Made by a program: the position numbers and the translations under genes. Under the pieces are notes generated by a model. The model saw only the letters and a program-made list of their open reading frames with translations. It did no database searches and was not told where the DNA came from. 64,000 bases of DNA from Comamonas sp. (GTDB taxonomy: Bacteria; Pseudomonadota; Gammaproteobacteria; Burkholderiales; Burkholderiaceae_C): the NCBI GenBank assembly GCA_031277805.1, contig JAITLR010000009.1, positions 372,001-436,000 of the forward strand. The letters run 5' to 3'. The stretch's first letter is position 1. Every line of letters begins with the position of its first letter. Of this stretch, positions 1 to 8,193 are shown in pieces.

Positions 1-19
1 CAAACAGCTGGGGGCGGAA

Positions 20-427
20 TCAGGCTTTTTCAACCGGCAGGCCCGCATCACGCCAGGCCTTCATGCCGCCAGCCAGAGCCTGGGCCTTCTCGTAACCCAG
101 CTTCTTGGCCGTGGCCTCGGCACGCACGGCGCGGGCGCCCGATGCGCAGACCAGCACCATGGGCAGTTGCTTGTTCTTGACGGTCGTGGGCAGCTTGTCT
201 TCCAGCTGGCTCAGAGGCAGGTTCTTCGCGCCATTGACGTGGCCTGCGGCGAACTCCTCGGGTTCGCAGACATCGATCACCACGGCTTTTTCGCGGTTGA
301 TCAGGTGCACGGCAGCCGCAGCTGACAGGGAGCCACCCGAGGCACCACGCAGGGCCGGCAGCAGCAGCATCACGCCCGACGCCACAGCAATCAGGATCAA
401 ATACCAGTTATCGATGATGAATTTCAC
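20..427 (-). CDS. Membrane-anchored rhodanese-like protein
   Basis: A 135-residue protein with one N-terminal membrane segment (about residues 7-25) followed by a single rhodanese domain. The active-site loop reads CASGAR, which fits the CxxGxR sulfurtransferase loop, so the cysteine that would carry persulfide sulfur is present. The domain probably faces the periplasm or sits at the membrane; the physiological sulfur acceptor cannot be told from sequence. I chose the GTG at 427 because AAGGA precedes it at good spacing; the frame stays open upstream, but that part does not look like a rhodanese N-terminus. It is divergent from gpmA. In related Burkholderiales this gene usually lies next to grxC and secB, which would be just left of the window. 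Confidence 0.85.
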   Translation of the reverse strand: MKFIIDNWYLILIAVASGVMLLLPALRGASGGSLSAAAAVHLINREKAVVIDVCEPEEFAAGHVNGAKNLPLSQLEDKLPTTVKNKQLPMVLVCASGARAVRAEATAKKLGYEKAQALAGGMKAWRDAGLPVEKA

Positions 428-731
428 GTCATTCCTTGGGATGGCAAACCTGTCGATTTTAGAGGCCATGCCGCGGCTTGGCCCGCCCGGATGATGACAG
501 CCCTCAGCCCGCAGGCCATTCATCACAAGCGAGCAGTGCCAATCCCGAAAGTAGGCGCTCTCTTTCGTGGCAACGGCAATTCCTGCCAAGATCAACAGGA
601 ATAGCGCCGGGTTGCTCAAATTCATAGCAGGCTTTCCTTGCCATCTGCCCGGACAAAGGCCAACCTCTAGAATACGCACACTTTTGACTTCGCGTCATTA
701 CTGCTTTGCTACTTTGAGAAGATAAGAATCC
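428..731. other. Intergenic region between rhodanese and gpmA
   Basis: Divergent intergenic region of about 300 bases. It must hold promoters for both flanking genes. TTGACT at 684-689 could be a -35 for gpmA, but no convincing -10 follows, so I do not call a promoter. GAGAAG at 715-720 is a reasonable ribosome binding site for gpmA. I see no RNA gene or strong hairpin. Confidence 0.4.
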
Positions 732-1475
732 ATGTACAAGCTCGTTCTGATTCGCCACGGTGAATCCACTTGGAACCTTGAAAACCGTTTTACCGGCTGG
801 ACCGATGTGGATCTGACGGCCACTGGCGTCGAGCAGGCCAGGAAGGCAGGCCAACTGCTCAAGGCAGAAGGCTATGACTTCGATGTGGCCTACACCAGCA
901 TGCTCAAACGTGCCATCCGGACCCTGTGGCATGTGCAGGACGAAATGGACCGCACCTGGCTGCCCGTGGTGCACAGCTGGCGCCTCAACGAACGTCATTA
1001 CGGTGGCCTGCAAGGCCTGAACAAGGCCGACATGGCCAAGCAATACGGCGAAGCCCAGGTTTTGCAATGGCGCCGCAGCTACGATGTCCCGCCTCCCGCC
1101 CTGGAAGCTGCCGATCCCCGCAGCGAACGCGGCGATGTGCGCTATGCCAAGCTGCAGCCCGAACAGATTCCTCTGACGGAATGCCTCAAGGACACCGTGG
1201 ACCGCGTGGTACCGTTCTGGAGCGAGTCCATCGCGCCCGCCATCAAGGCAGGCAAGCGCGTGGTCATTGCAGCGCACGGCAACTCCATTCGCGCCCTGAT
1301 CAAGTACCTGGACAATATTGCCGATGACGCCATCGTGGGCGTGAATGTTCCCAATGGCATTCCTCTGGTCTATGAACTCGACGCAGACCTGAAACCCATC
1401 CGTCACTATTACCTCGGTGATTCGGAAGCTGCAGCCAAGGCTGCCGCTGCCGTGGCATCCCAGGGCAAGGCCTGA
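732..1475 (+). CDS. gpmA: 2,3-bisphosphoglycerate-dependent phosphoglycerate mutase
   Basis: A 247-residue cytosolic enzyme that interconverts 3-phosphoglycerate and 2-phosphoglycerate in glycolysis and gluconeogenesis through a phosphohistidine intermediate. The N-terminal LIRHGES motif supplies the catalytic histidine (about residue 9). [12 protein letters not shown] and the second histidine in [10 protein letters not shown] are the other family signatures. Length matches the usual 230-250 residues of dPGM. The start follows a GAGAAG ribosome binding site. It is followed by the CtpA-type protease gene, 166 bases downstream. Confidence 0.97.
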   Translation: MYKLVLIRHGESTWNLENRFTGWTDVDLTATGVEQARKAGQLLKAEGYDFDVAYTSMLKRAIRTLWHVQDEMDRTWLPVVHSWRLNERHYGGLQGLNKADMAKQYGEAQVLQWRRSYDVPPPALEAADPRSERGDVRYAKLQPEQIPLTECLKDTVDRVVPFWSESIAPAIKAGKRVVIAAHGNSIRALIKYLDNIADDAIVGVNVPNGIPLVYELDADLKPIRHYYLGDSEAAAKAAAAVASQGKA

Positions 1476-1641
1476 AGCCCGCACCTACAGCCCCAAAACG
1501 GGGCTGACACCAACAGGGCACGCCCACGACTCTTCTCTGTTCTGCACCGCAGAGATGCGCTGGCATGCTCTTGTGGCCTATAAGGAACCTCATAGGCCTT
1601 CTTTCGTCCAAGGTGTATATTGCGAAGGCTTAAGGGGTGCT

Positions 1642-3153
1642 ATGGGTCAAAAAATCAAAATTGCAGGTTGGGTTTCTCTGGGCGTGCTGGCCGGTGCGCT
1701 GACCACGGTGTCGCTGCAGACGCTGGCCCGCGGGGGTGTGACGCCTCTGCCGCTTGAAGAGATCCAGCAGCTATCCGCCGTCTTCGGTCTGATCAAGACC
1801 GACTATGTGGAGCCTGTCAGCGACAAAAAGCTGATCACGGATGCCATCTCCGGCATGGTCTCCAGCCTGGACCCCCACTCTCAGTACTTCGACAAGAAGA
1901 GCTACAAGGAATTCAAGGAAGGCACCTCCGGAAAATTCGTCGGCGTTGGCATCGAGATCACCATGGAAGATGGTCTGATCAAGATCGTTTCGCCTATCGA
2001 AGGCTCCCCAGCTTTCCGCGCCGGCCTGAAAACCGGCGATCTGATCACCAAGATCGACGACACCGCCGTCAAGGGGCTGAGTCTCAACGACGCAGTCAAG
2101 CGCATGCGTGGCGAGCCTAATACCAAGGTACGTCTGAACATCCTGCGCAAGGACGAGAGCCGCAGCTTCCCCGTCACCATCACACGCGAAGAGATCAAGA
2201 CCCAGTCCGTCAAGGGCAAGGTGATTGAGCCAGGCTATGCCTGGATTCGCCTGAGCCAGTTCCAGGAACGCACTGTGGATGACTTTGTCCGCAAGGTCGA
2301 GGAAATCTATAAGCAAGACCCCAAGCTCAAGGGTCTGGTCCTGGATCTGCGCAATGACCCCGGCGGTCTGCTGGATGCAGCCGTGGCCATTTCCGCAGCC
2401 TTCCTGCCTCCCGATGTGACCGTGGTCTCCACCAACGGCCAGTTGGCCGAAAGCAAGTCCACCTACAAGGCATCCCCCGAGTTCTACGCCCAACGCGGCT
2501 CTGGCGACCCCTTGCAGCGCCTGCCTGCAGCCCTGAAGAAGCTGCCCCTGGTTGTGCTGGTCAACGAGGGCTCAGCCTCCGCCAGTGAAATCGTGGCCGG
2601 CGCACTGCAGGATCACAAACGCGCCACCATCATGGGCAGCCAGTCATTTGGCAAGGGTTCGGTGCAAACCGTACGCCCCCTGGGCCCGGATACCGCTCTC
2701 AAGCTGACCACAGCCCGCTACTACACCCCCAGCGGCAAGTCCATTCAGGCCAAGGGCATTGTTCCCGACCTGATGGTGGATGAAACCGCTGAAGGCAACC
2801 TCTACGCAGCTCTGGGCATGCGCGAGGCGGATCTGGAAAAGCATCTGTCCAGCGGACAAGGCGCCGAGGTAAAGAACGAGGCATTGGAAAAGGCCCGCGA
2901 AGAAGCCCGCAAGCGCCTCGAAGAAGAAGCCAAGAAGCCAATCTCCGAGCGCCGTCTGCCGGAATTCGGTACAGACAAGGACTTCCAGCTTCAGCAGGCA
3001 CTCAATCAGCTCAAGGGCCAACCTGTGAAAATCAGCAAGACCCTGACCGAGCGCAAAACTGAAGAAAAGCCCGAAGATTCGGCAGTCTCTGACAAGAAAT
3101 CCGATGACAAAAAGCCAACGGACAAAAAACAGCCTGAAAAGAGCAATCCGTAA
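1642..3153 (+). CDS. ctpA: S41 family carboxy-terminal processing peptidase
   Basis: A 503-residue periplasmic serine protease of the CtpA/Prc family. An N-terminal hydrophobic segment (about residues 7-27) acts as signal or anchor, a PDZ domain lies around residues 95-175, and the S41 catalytic domain follows. The Ser/Lys dyad is visible as Ser313 in the GSASASE segment and Lys338 in FGKGSVQ, with Gln342 at the expected spacing. The C-terminus, after about residue 410, is charged and Lys/Glu/Asp-rich with DKK repeats, so probably disordered. The start ATG has AAGGGG just upstream; a longer open frame into gpmA is ignored. The family trims C-termini of periplasmic or outer membrane substrates; the substrate here is unknown. 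Confidence 0.94.
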   Translation: MGQKIKIAGWVSLGVLAGALTTVSLQTLARGGVTPLPLEEIQQLSAVFGLIKTDYVEPVSDKKLITDAISGMVSSLDPHSQYFDKKSYKEFKEGTSGKFVGVGIEITMEDGLIKIVSPIEGSPAFRAGLKTGDLITKIDDTAVKGLSLNDAVKRMRGEPNTKVRLNILRKDESRSFPVTITREEIKTQSVKGKVIEPGYAWIRLSQFQERTVDDFVRKVEEIYKQDPKLKGLVLDLRNDPGGLLDAAVAISAAFLPPDVTVVSTNGQLAESKSTYKASPEFYAQRGSGDPLQRLPAALKKLPLVVLVNEGSASASEIVAGALQDHKRATIMGSQSFGKGSVQTVRPLGPDTALKLTTARYYTPSGKSIQAKGIVPDLMVDETAEGNLYAALGMREADLEKHLSSGQGAEVKNEALEKAREEARKRLEEEAKKPISERRLPEFGTDKDFQLQQALNQLKGQPVKISKTLTERKTEEKPEDSAVSDKKSDDKKPTDKKQPEKSNP

Positions 3154-3179
3154 GCAAGGGAAGCTCCCTGCATCCAATC

Positions 3180-3202
3180 AGCCGGGCTTGCCCGGCTTTT
3201 TT
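3180..3202 (+). terminator. Rho-independent terminator after ctpA
   Basis: GCCGGGC, a two-base spacer, then GCCCGGC followed by six T residues. It lies 26 bases after the ctpA stop and just before the MoeB-like gene, so the two are probably separately transcribed or partly uncoupled. Confidence 0.8.
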
Positions 3203-3225
3203 CTTGGACCCCTGAAAGCAAATCG

Positions 3226-3978
3226 ATGAATGACGATCAACTGCTGCGCTACTCCCGCCACATCATGCTCGACGAGATTGGCATCGAAGGGCAGGAGCGC
3301 ATCCTCGCCGCACATGCGCTGATCATCGGTGCCGGAGGACTAGGCTCCCCGGCTGCGCTGTATCTGGGCTCGGCGGGTATCGGCACGATGACATTGGTCG
3401 ATCACGACACCGTGGACATGACCAATCTGCAGCGCCAGATTGCTCACACAACAGCTCGTATCGGCACACCCAAGGTGGACTCCATCCGCCAGGCGGTACA
3501 TGCCATCAACCCAGAGGTACAGATCCGCTGCATCGAAGAGCAAGCTACGGATACCCTGCTCGATCAGCTGGTTCCTCAGGCGACCGTCGTGCTTGACTGC
3601 ACCGACAACTACCGCACTCGCCAGCTCATCAATGCGGCCTGCGTGCGCCATGGAGTCCCCTTGGTGGAAGGCGCAGCCATCCGGCTGGATGGACAACTCA
3701 TGGTCATTGATCCTCGAGACCCCCAAAGCCCCTGCTACGCCTGCATTTTTCCGCCAGAAGCCGAATTTGAAGAGATCCAATGCTCGACCATGGGCGTATT
3801 CGCACCTCTCGTCGGCCTGATTGGGACTCAACAAGCAGCGGAAGCCCTGAAGCTGGTTACCGGTTTCGGCCAAAGCTCTGTCGGACGACTTCAAATGCTG
3901 GATGCCCGCTCCATGGATTGGAGTACGATGCACACAGCACGCAATTCCGACTGCCCGGTCTGCAAAGAAAAAAGATGA
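3226..3978 (+). CDS. moeB: HesA/MoeB/ThiF family adenylyltransferase
   Basis: A 250-residue E1-like enzyme that adenylates the C-terminal glycine of a small sulfur-carrier protein (MoaD or ThiS). The nucleotide-binding loop GAGGLGSPAALYL lies near residue 37, followed by the family stretch LVDHDTVDMTNLQRQ. Two CxxC pairs that bind structural zinc are present (CYAC near residue 172 and CPVC at the C-terminus), and the Cys-Ser-Thr of EIQCSTMGV occupies the catalytic cysteine position. No moaD, thiS or other cofactor genes are nearby, so MoeB versus ThiF cannot be decided here. MoeB is the usual name for the copy beside ctpA in Burkholderiales. Confidence 0.88.
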   Translation: MNDDQLLRYSRHIMLDEIGIEGQERILAAHALIIGAGGLGSPAALYLGSAGIGTMTLVDHDTVDMTNLQRQIAHTTARIGTPKVDSIRQAVHAINPEVQIRCIEEQATDTLLDQLVPQATVVLDCTDNYRTRQLINAACVRHGVPLVEGAAIRLDGQLMVIDPRDPQSPCYACIFPPEAEFEEIQCSTMGVFAPLVGLIGTQQAAEALKLVTGFGQSSVGRLQMLDARSMDWSTMHTARNSDCPVCKEKR

Positions 3979-4038
3979 ATTCCTTGCAACAAGCAGCAAT
4001 TACGTAGAGACACTGACTCGCGTTGCGGGACCTCGATG

Positions 4039-4069
4039 TAACAATGTTTCAAAAATACTTAACAATGTT
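4039..4069 (+). promoter_or_regulatory. Paired direct repeats TAACAATGTT upstream of receiver gene
   Basis: TAACAATGTT occurs at 4039-4048 and again at 4060-4069. The 21-base period equals two helical turns, so both would face the same side of the DNA. They lie 38 bases before the GTG start of the stand-alone receiver gene and look like a regulator binding site; the NarL-type regulator encoded at 4538-5170 is a plausible but unproven candidate. Confidence 0.4.
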
Positions 4070-4106
4070 GCGATGATCGTTACCGCCAGAATCCGATGGA
4101 ACCAAC

Positions 4107-4487
4107 GTGAAACTGCGTACCTACTTTGTTGAAGACAATCCCACAATCCGCGAGAACCTGATCGCAACCTTGGCCGAGCTGGCCGATGTGGAGGCTGTCG
4201 GCACCGCGGAAACAGAGGTGGATGCCACTCACTGGCTTACGCATAATGCGGATGCCTGGGATCTGGTTGTAGTCGATCTTTTTCTGCGTCAGGGCAGCGG
4301 CCTTGGCGTCGTTCATGCCCTGCAGGCTCGCCCCAAAAATCAAAAGCTGCTAGTATTGAGCAATTATGCAACCACTGATGTGCGTGAACGTTGTCAACGA
4401 TTGAATGCCGATGCAATTTTTGACAAATCGAATGAAATTGATGGATTAGTCGACTTCTGCATTGACCTCAATACTAATAAGGTCTGA
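4107..4487 (+). CDS. Stand-alone response regulator receiver protein
   Basis: A 126-residue single-domain receiver with no output domain. The acidic pair Glu9-Asp10, the phosphoacceptor Asp57 in VVVDLF, and the conserved Ser/Thr (LVLSNY) and Lys (FDKS) positions are all present, so it should be phosphorylatable. It would act by protein contact or as a phosphate sink. The start is GTG, preceded by GGA at suitable spacing. It converges with a NarL-type regulator gene, beyond which lies a divergent histidine kinase, so it may be a third component of that system. Confidence 0.85.
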   Translation: MKLRTYFVEDNPTIRENLIATLAELADVEAVGTAETEVDATHWLTHNADAWDLVVVDLFLRQGSGLGVVHALQARPKNQKLLVLSNYATTDVRERCQRLNADAIFDKSNEIDGLVDFCIDLNTNKV

Positions 4488-4502
4488 CAATTCACACCGC
4501 AA

Positions 4503-4535
4503 CAAAAAAAGCTTGTAATTCCAAGCCTTTTTTGT
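4503..4535. terminator. Bidirectional terminator between convergent regulator genes
   Basis: CAAAAAAAGCTTG, a short spacer, then CAAGCCTTTTTTG form a hairpin with A and T tracts on both sides. It can serve the receiver gene ending at 4487 and the minus-strand regulator ending at 4538. Confidence 0.75.
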
Positions 4536-4537
4536 TT

Positions 4538-5170
4538 TCAATCTATCAGTCTATTTTTCAGCGCATAGTAGGTCAAGTCGCTATTCGAGGACAGACCCAT
4601 TTTTTCCATCAACCGTGTCCGATAGGTACTCACGGTCTTGACACTTAATGACAATGATTTCGCAATATCGCCAGCTGTCTCACCTCGGGCAAGCTTGAGA
4701 AACACCTGAAACTCCCGCTCGGAAAGCTGTTCATGCGCGGGAATATCGTCCTTGCGATTGAGCTGCTGAGCCAAGAGGTCCGCGACTGTCGGAGTCAAAT
4801 AACGGCGTCCCAGGGCAACTGTACGAATGGCCTCCGCGATCTCCTGCGGGTCGCATTCCTTGTTCAGATACCCGCTGGCACCCTGGCGGATCAGATTGAT
4901 GGCGTAATGCTCCTCAGGGTAACCACTGAGTATCAAGATCCCCATATCGGGAGCTTTTGCCCGGAGCATGGCTAACGCATCAATGCCGCTTTGGCCTGGC
5001 ATGGATAGATCCATCAGCAGAACATCGATTTCCTGTTCGCGAACCAAGTCAATGGCTTCCCGACCATTACCTGCTTCACCTACCACACGCAAATCAACAT
5101 GCTCGGACAGGAACTGACGCAGTCCCGAGCGCACGATTGCATGGTCATCCACGATTCCTACTTTTATCAT
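4538..5170 (-). CDS. NarL/FixJ family response regulator
   Basis: A 210-residue two-domain transcription factor. The receiver domain (residues 1-120) has Asp8-Asp9, phosphoacceptor Asp54 in LLMDLSMPG and the Lys of LNKECD. The C-terminal LuxR-type helix-turn-helix (about residues 145-205) includes LSEREFQVFLKLARGETAGDIA and the recognition segment SVKTVSTYRTRLMEKM. It is divergent from a HisKA_3-type histidine kinase 132 bases away, the classic arrangement for a NarL-type pair, so the two are very probably partners. Targets are not evident; the nearby envelope-stress genes and the TAACAATGTT repeats are candidates. Confidence 0.93.
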   Translation of the reverse strand: MIKVGIVDDHAIVRSGLRQFLSEHVDLRVVGEAGNGREAIDLVREQEIDVLLMDLSMPGQSGIDALAMLRAKAPDMGILILSGYPEEHYAINLIRQGASGYLNKECDPQEIAEAIRTVALGRRYLTPTVADLLAQQLNRKDDIPAHEQLSEREFQVFLKLARGETAGDIAKSLSLSVKTVSTYRTRLMEKMGLSSNSDLTYYALKNRLID

Positions 5171-5302
5171 GCATACCTCTTTTTCATGAATCTGCGCCCA
5201 TCTCCCAAGCGCCTCATTCCAAGTCCCGATCTATGATATCGCTCATCAGCTGAATGACTATGCAGAATAGCAGGTAATTTATTTGTAGGTGAGGGGGTGT
5301 AG

Positions 5303-6655
5303 ATGCGCTGGACGAATATACGCAAAATTGCTGTCAGTCTCACGATTGCAATCATTGCGGCCGTACTCATGGTCAGTATTAACGAAGCTGGCTATACGCG
5401 CTCTCTTCACGCTCTGGACGCTCTCACCAAGACACAAAGTAATCGAGCAAAGATCAATGAGCTGATGCAGCAGATCCTTGATGCAGAGACAGGACTACGT
5501 GGTTATCTGCTCACCGGAGAAGAGCGCTATCTGACTCCCTATACATCCTCTGCCGAGGCCATTAATGGGACCATGGATGAATTGCGCCGCATCTTCATCA
5601 TGAACCCTGCGGATCTTGCGACATTCACGCCATTGGCCAGGCAGGTGGAACGCAAAACGAGCGAAATGGATCTCAGCCTCAGGCTGTATCGCCAAGGCAA
5701 CGAAGAGGCTTGGCGCTTTGTCATGTTCACCGATGTGGGCATGGAAAACATGGATGCCATTCGCCGCTACAGCAAAGTCTTGCTGGAGAGCATCGATAAA
5801 CAGGCGCAGGCCAATCTTTCGGATATCGAGCAGACCCTGAGCCTGTCCCGCATAGGCATTGCGACCGTGACGGCGTTAGGCATCCTGGGATTCTTCATGT
5901 ACCTGCGTCAGGCAAGTGCGCTGCAGCAGGCTCATCAACGTGAACAGGAAATCCAGCGCGAGGAGCGCAACCGACTGGAAGAGGTCGTCCGGGAACGCAC
6001 TGCCACACTGACAGAGCTGGCTACGCACTTGCAACAGGTCCGTGAAGATGAGAGAGCCCACCTGGCCCGTGAGCTGCACGATGAACTGGGCTCACTGCTG
6101 ACAGCAGCCAAGCTGGACGTGGCCAGACTGAAATCCAAGATCGACACCTCATTGCCGGACGTGTCCGAACGCATCACTCACCTGGTCGAGACCCTCAACA
6201 GCGGAATTGCGCTCAAGCGCCGCATTATTGAGGATCTGCGCCCTTCCTCCCTCTCCAATCTGGGCCTGACTACGGCACTGGAAATTTTGACTCGAGAATT
6301 TGGCGAGCGTAGCGGTATCGATGTGGAGTCCAGCCTGGAGCAAGTCGACCTGCCCGAATCCACGCAACTCACCGTCTACCGCTTGGTGCAGGAATCACTG
6401 ACCAATATCGGCAAATATGCCAAAGCGGGTCATGTCATCGTATCTGTGCACAACTACCCGACCTATGTAGCGGTACAGATTCAGGATGATGGTCTGGGGT
6501 TCGAACTGTCCAGTGTGCGTCCCAACTCCCATGGATTGGCAGGCATGAAGCACCGTGTGGAGGCGGCAGGAGGCAGATTGACCGTCGCCTCCCAGCCCGG
6601 CAAAGGCACCACGATCTCGGCGGTCATACCTCTGACCACGGTCACCCCTCTGTAA
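5303..6655 (+). CDS. CHASE3-domain sensor histidine kinase (HisKA_3)
   Basis: A 450-residue inner-membrane sensor kinase. A first membrane helix (about residues 8-27) and a second (about 183-202) flank a periplasmic CHASE3-like helical domain with the typical AETGLRGYLLTGEE motif. A coiled coil follows (205-245), then a HisKA_3 dimerisation domain whose phosphorylated residue is His259 in LARELHDELGS, then a HATPase_c domain with the N-box QESLTNIGKYAKAG and glycine boxes DDGLGF and GLAGM. This is the NarX/DegS-type kinase class that pairs with NarL-type regulators such as the divergent gene at 4538. The stimulus is unknown. Confidence 0.93.
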   Translation: MRWTNIRKIAVSLTIAIIAAVLMVSINEAGYTRSLHALDALTKTQSNRAKINELMQQILDAETGLRGYLLTGEERYLTPYTSSAEAINGTMDELRRIFIMNPADLATFTPLARQVERKTSEMDLSLRLYRQGNEEAWRFVMFTDVGMENMDAIRRYSKVLLESIDKQAQANLSDIEQTLSLSRIGIATVTALGILGFFMYLRQASALQQAHQREQEIQREERNRLEEVVRERTATLTELATHLQQVREDERAHLARELHDELGSLLTAAKLDVARLKSKIDTSLPDVSERITHLVETLNSGIALKRRIIEDLRPSSLSNLGLTTALEILTREFGERSGIDVESSLEQVDLPESTQLTVYRLVQESLTNIGKYAKAGHVIVSVHNYPTYVAVQIQDDGLGFELSSVRPNSHGLAGMKHRVEAAGGRLTVASQPGKGTTISAVIPLTTVTPL

Positions 6656-6819
6656 CAACAGCGCCCTACTTCCAACTTCTCCTACAGGTCTCTCAGAGAT
6701 CTGCCCGGCATTGCAAAGCCGCTCACTGGCAACCGTACCGTACAGGTTTGTCTAAATTGTGACTCAAGGGTTCGACAGACCGTCTGCCGCACAAACCATT
6801 GTCGAGAAGGGAAACAGCC

Positions 6820-6981
6820 ATGCTGCATTACGCCATTGTCTTTCTGGTCATTGCTCTGATTGCCGCCATATTTGGCTTCGGAGGCATTGCCGCTGGCGCA
6901 GTGGGCATTGCCAAGATCCTGTTCTTCGTCTTCATCGTGATGGCAGTGATCACGTTTGTGATGGGACTTATCAAGAAATAG
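6820..6981 (+). CDS. DUF1328 small membrane protein
   Basis: A 53-residue protein made almost entirely of two hydrophobic helices, with [18 protein letters not shown] between them, which is the DUF1328 (YtjA-like) signature. It sits in the inner membrane. The ATG at 6820 has GAAGGG upstream; a longer upstream start adds residues without a better ribosome binding site. It begins a run of three small envelope genes following the histidine kinase. Confidence 0.88.
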   Translation: MLHYAIVFLVIALIAAIFGFGGIAAGAVGIAKILFFVFIVMAVITFVMGLIKK

Positions 6982-7163
6982 TCCTTGGAACGTGTTTACG
7001 ATCTTGCAGACTTCGCACAGACAGTAACCCTGTGCATTGCTTCATGCATTGCGCAATCTGGTGAGATTCGCCATCATCTGACTTCTGAGGTTTCTTGCAG
7101 AAGTTGTTCCATTCATTGCAACTGTCGCCTTGTGCGACAGTGTGTTTTCAGGGAGTTAAAACA

Positions 7164-7688
7164 ATGAACCAACAAGATAAAAACGCCAGCACAGCAGTAG
7201 AAGACATCAAGACTGATGTCAAAAATGCCGCAGCCGATGTCGCAGACACTACCAAGCATGCGGCTCACAAGGCAGCGGATATTGCCGGGGATGCATTCGA
7301 CTCCGCCAGGAGCTCGGCGAGAAAAGTGGCAGAGACCGTCAAAGACGCCGCTGACGATGTCGCAGATACCGTCAAGCACAGCGCACGCAGTGCCCGTCGC
7401 ACGGCCTCCGAAGCCATCGATCAATCCGGCCGTCACATGCGTTCGGCCGACGAAGAAGCAGACAGCCTGTTCATCGACAATCTGGCCAACCGCGCACAGG
7501 ATCTTGCCGAGCGCAGCATCGACTTCTGGGCCGACAACACCTACCGTGCACGCCGCCAATTCCAGGCCACGGCCGATGCCACGACACGCTATGTGTCCGA
7601 GCAGCCAGGCCGCTCCGTGCTGATTGCCGCCGCGACCGGTGCTGCGCTGGCTACCGCGTTCTTTCTGGGCCGCTCGCGCAGGAAATAA
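7164..7688 (+). CDS. DUF883/ElaB-like membrane-anchored helical protein
   Basis: A 174-residue protein. The first 100 residues are a long amphipathic helix rich in Ala, Asp and Lys, with recurring heptad-like units such as DVADT followed by KHAA, resembling LEA or apolipoprotein-like repeats. The C-terminus contains a hydrophobic segment (VLIAAATGAALATAFFLG) and the tail GRSRRK, as in YqjD/ElaB proteins that anchor to the inner membrane and in some cases contact ribosomes. The start has GGGAG upstream. It sits between DUF1328 and a BON lipoprotein, consistent with an osmotic or stationary-phase envelope-stress role (inference from context). Confidence 0.8.
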   Translation: MNQQDKNASTAVEDIKTDVKNAAADVADTTKHAAHKAADIAGDAFDSARSSARKVAETVKDAADDVADTVKHSARSARRTASEAIDQSGRHMRSADEEADSLFIDNLANRAQDLAERSIDFWADNTYRARRQFQATADATTRYVSEQPGRSVLIAAATGAALATAFFLGRSRRK

Positions 7689-7767
7689 GACGACAGCCAT
7701 GCGGCAAGCGAGCATGATGCGCCGCTTTCCGCTCTCGCTTTTTCAACTGTTTCCGAAGGAAAACTCG

Positions 7768-8088
7768 ATGTCCAAAATCATCCGTGCCATCGCCTTTGCA
7801 ACTGTTACGGCAACTACCTTGCTGGCAGCAACAGGCTGCTCTGTCGCTCGCGATCAGCAATCGGTAGGCTCCTATGTAGACGACACGGCCATCACTGCTG
7901 CCGTCAAGGCCAAGATGGCTGAAGACAAGAGCGTCTCAGCCACAGCCATCAGTGTGGAAACACTCAGGGGCGTGGTGCAGTTGTCGGGCTTTGCCAAGTC
8001 CGACGCGGAAAAAGCTCGTGCTGGCGAAATCGCCCGCACCACCAAGAACGTCAGTGAAGTACGCAACAGCATCGTGGTCAAGCCCTGA
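7768..8088 (+). CDS. BON-domain lipoprotein
   Basis: A 106-residue protein with a signal peptide ending in a lipobox-like LLAATGC, so Cys24 is the likely lipidated residue. The rest is a single BON domain (about residues 40-105) with the typical ITAAVKAKM, ETLRGVVQLSGFA and VRNSIVV segments, as in OsmY-type and other osmotically induced proteins. GAAGGA precedes the ATG. It ends the run of small envelope genes and is followed by a strong terminator. Confidence 0.9.
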   Translation: MSKIIRAIAFATVTATTLLAATGCSVARDQQSVGSYVDDTAITAAVKAKMAEDKSVSATAISVETLRGVVQLSGFAKSDAEKARAGEIARTTKNVSEVRNSIVVKP

Positions 8089-8125
8089 CAGGCTTGAGTG
8101 TCCTGCTTCGCGCCTGTACGGCACA

Positions 8126-8151
8126 AGCCAGCTTTCGAGCTGGCTTTTTTT
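8126..8151 (+). terminator. Rho-independent terminator after BON lipoprotein gene
   Basis: AGCCAGCT, a TTCG tetraloop, then AGCTGGCT followed by a T run. Confidence 0.85.
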
Positions 8152-8193
8152 CGGCAATTTCACAGCGACATGCTTCACGGCTAAAGTGCAAAC

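Noticed and set aside
428..679. N-terminal extension of the rhodanese frame
   Set aside because: The GTG at 427 has a good ribosome binding site and gives the expected anchor plus rhodanese; upstream residues look random.
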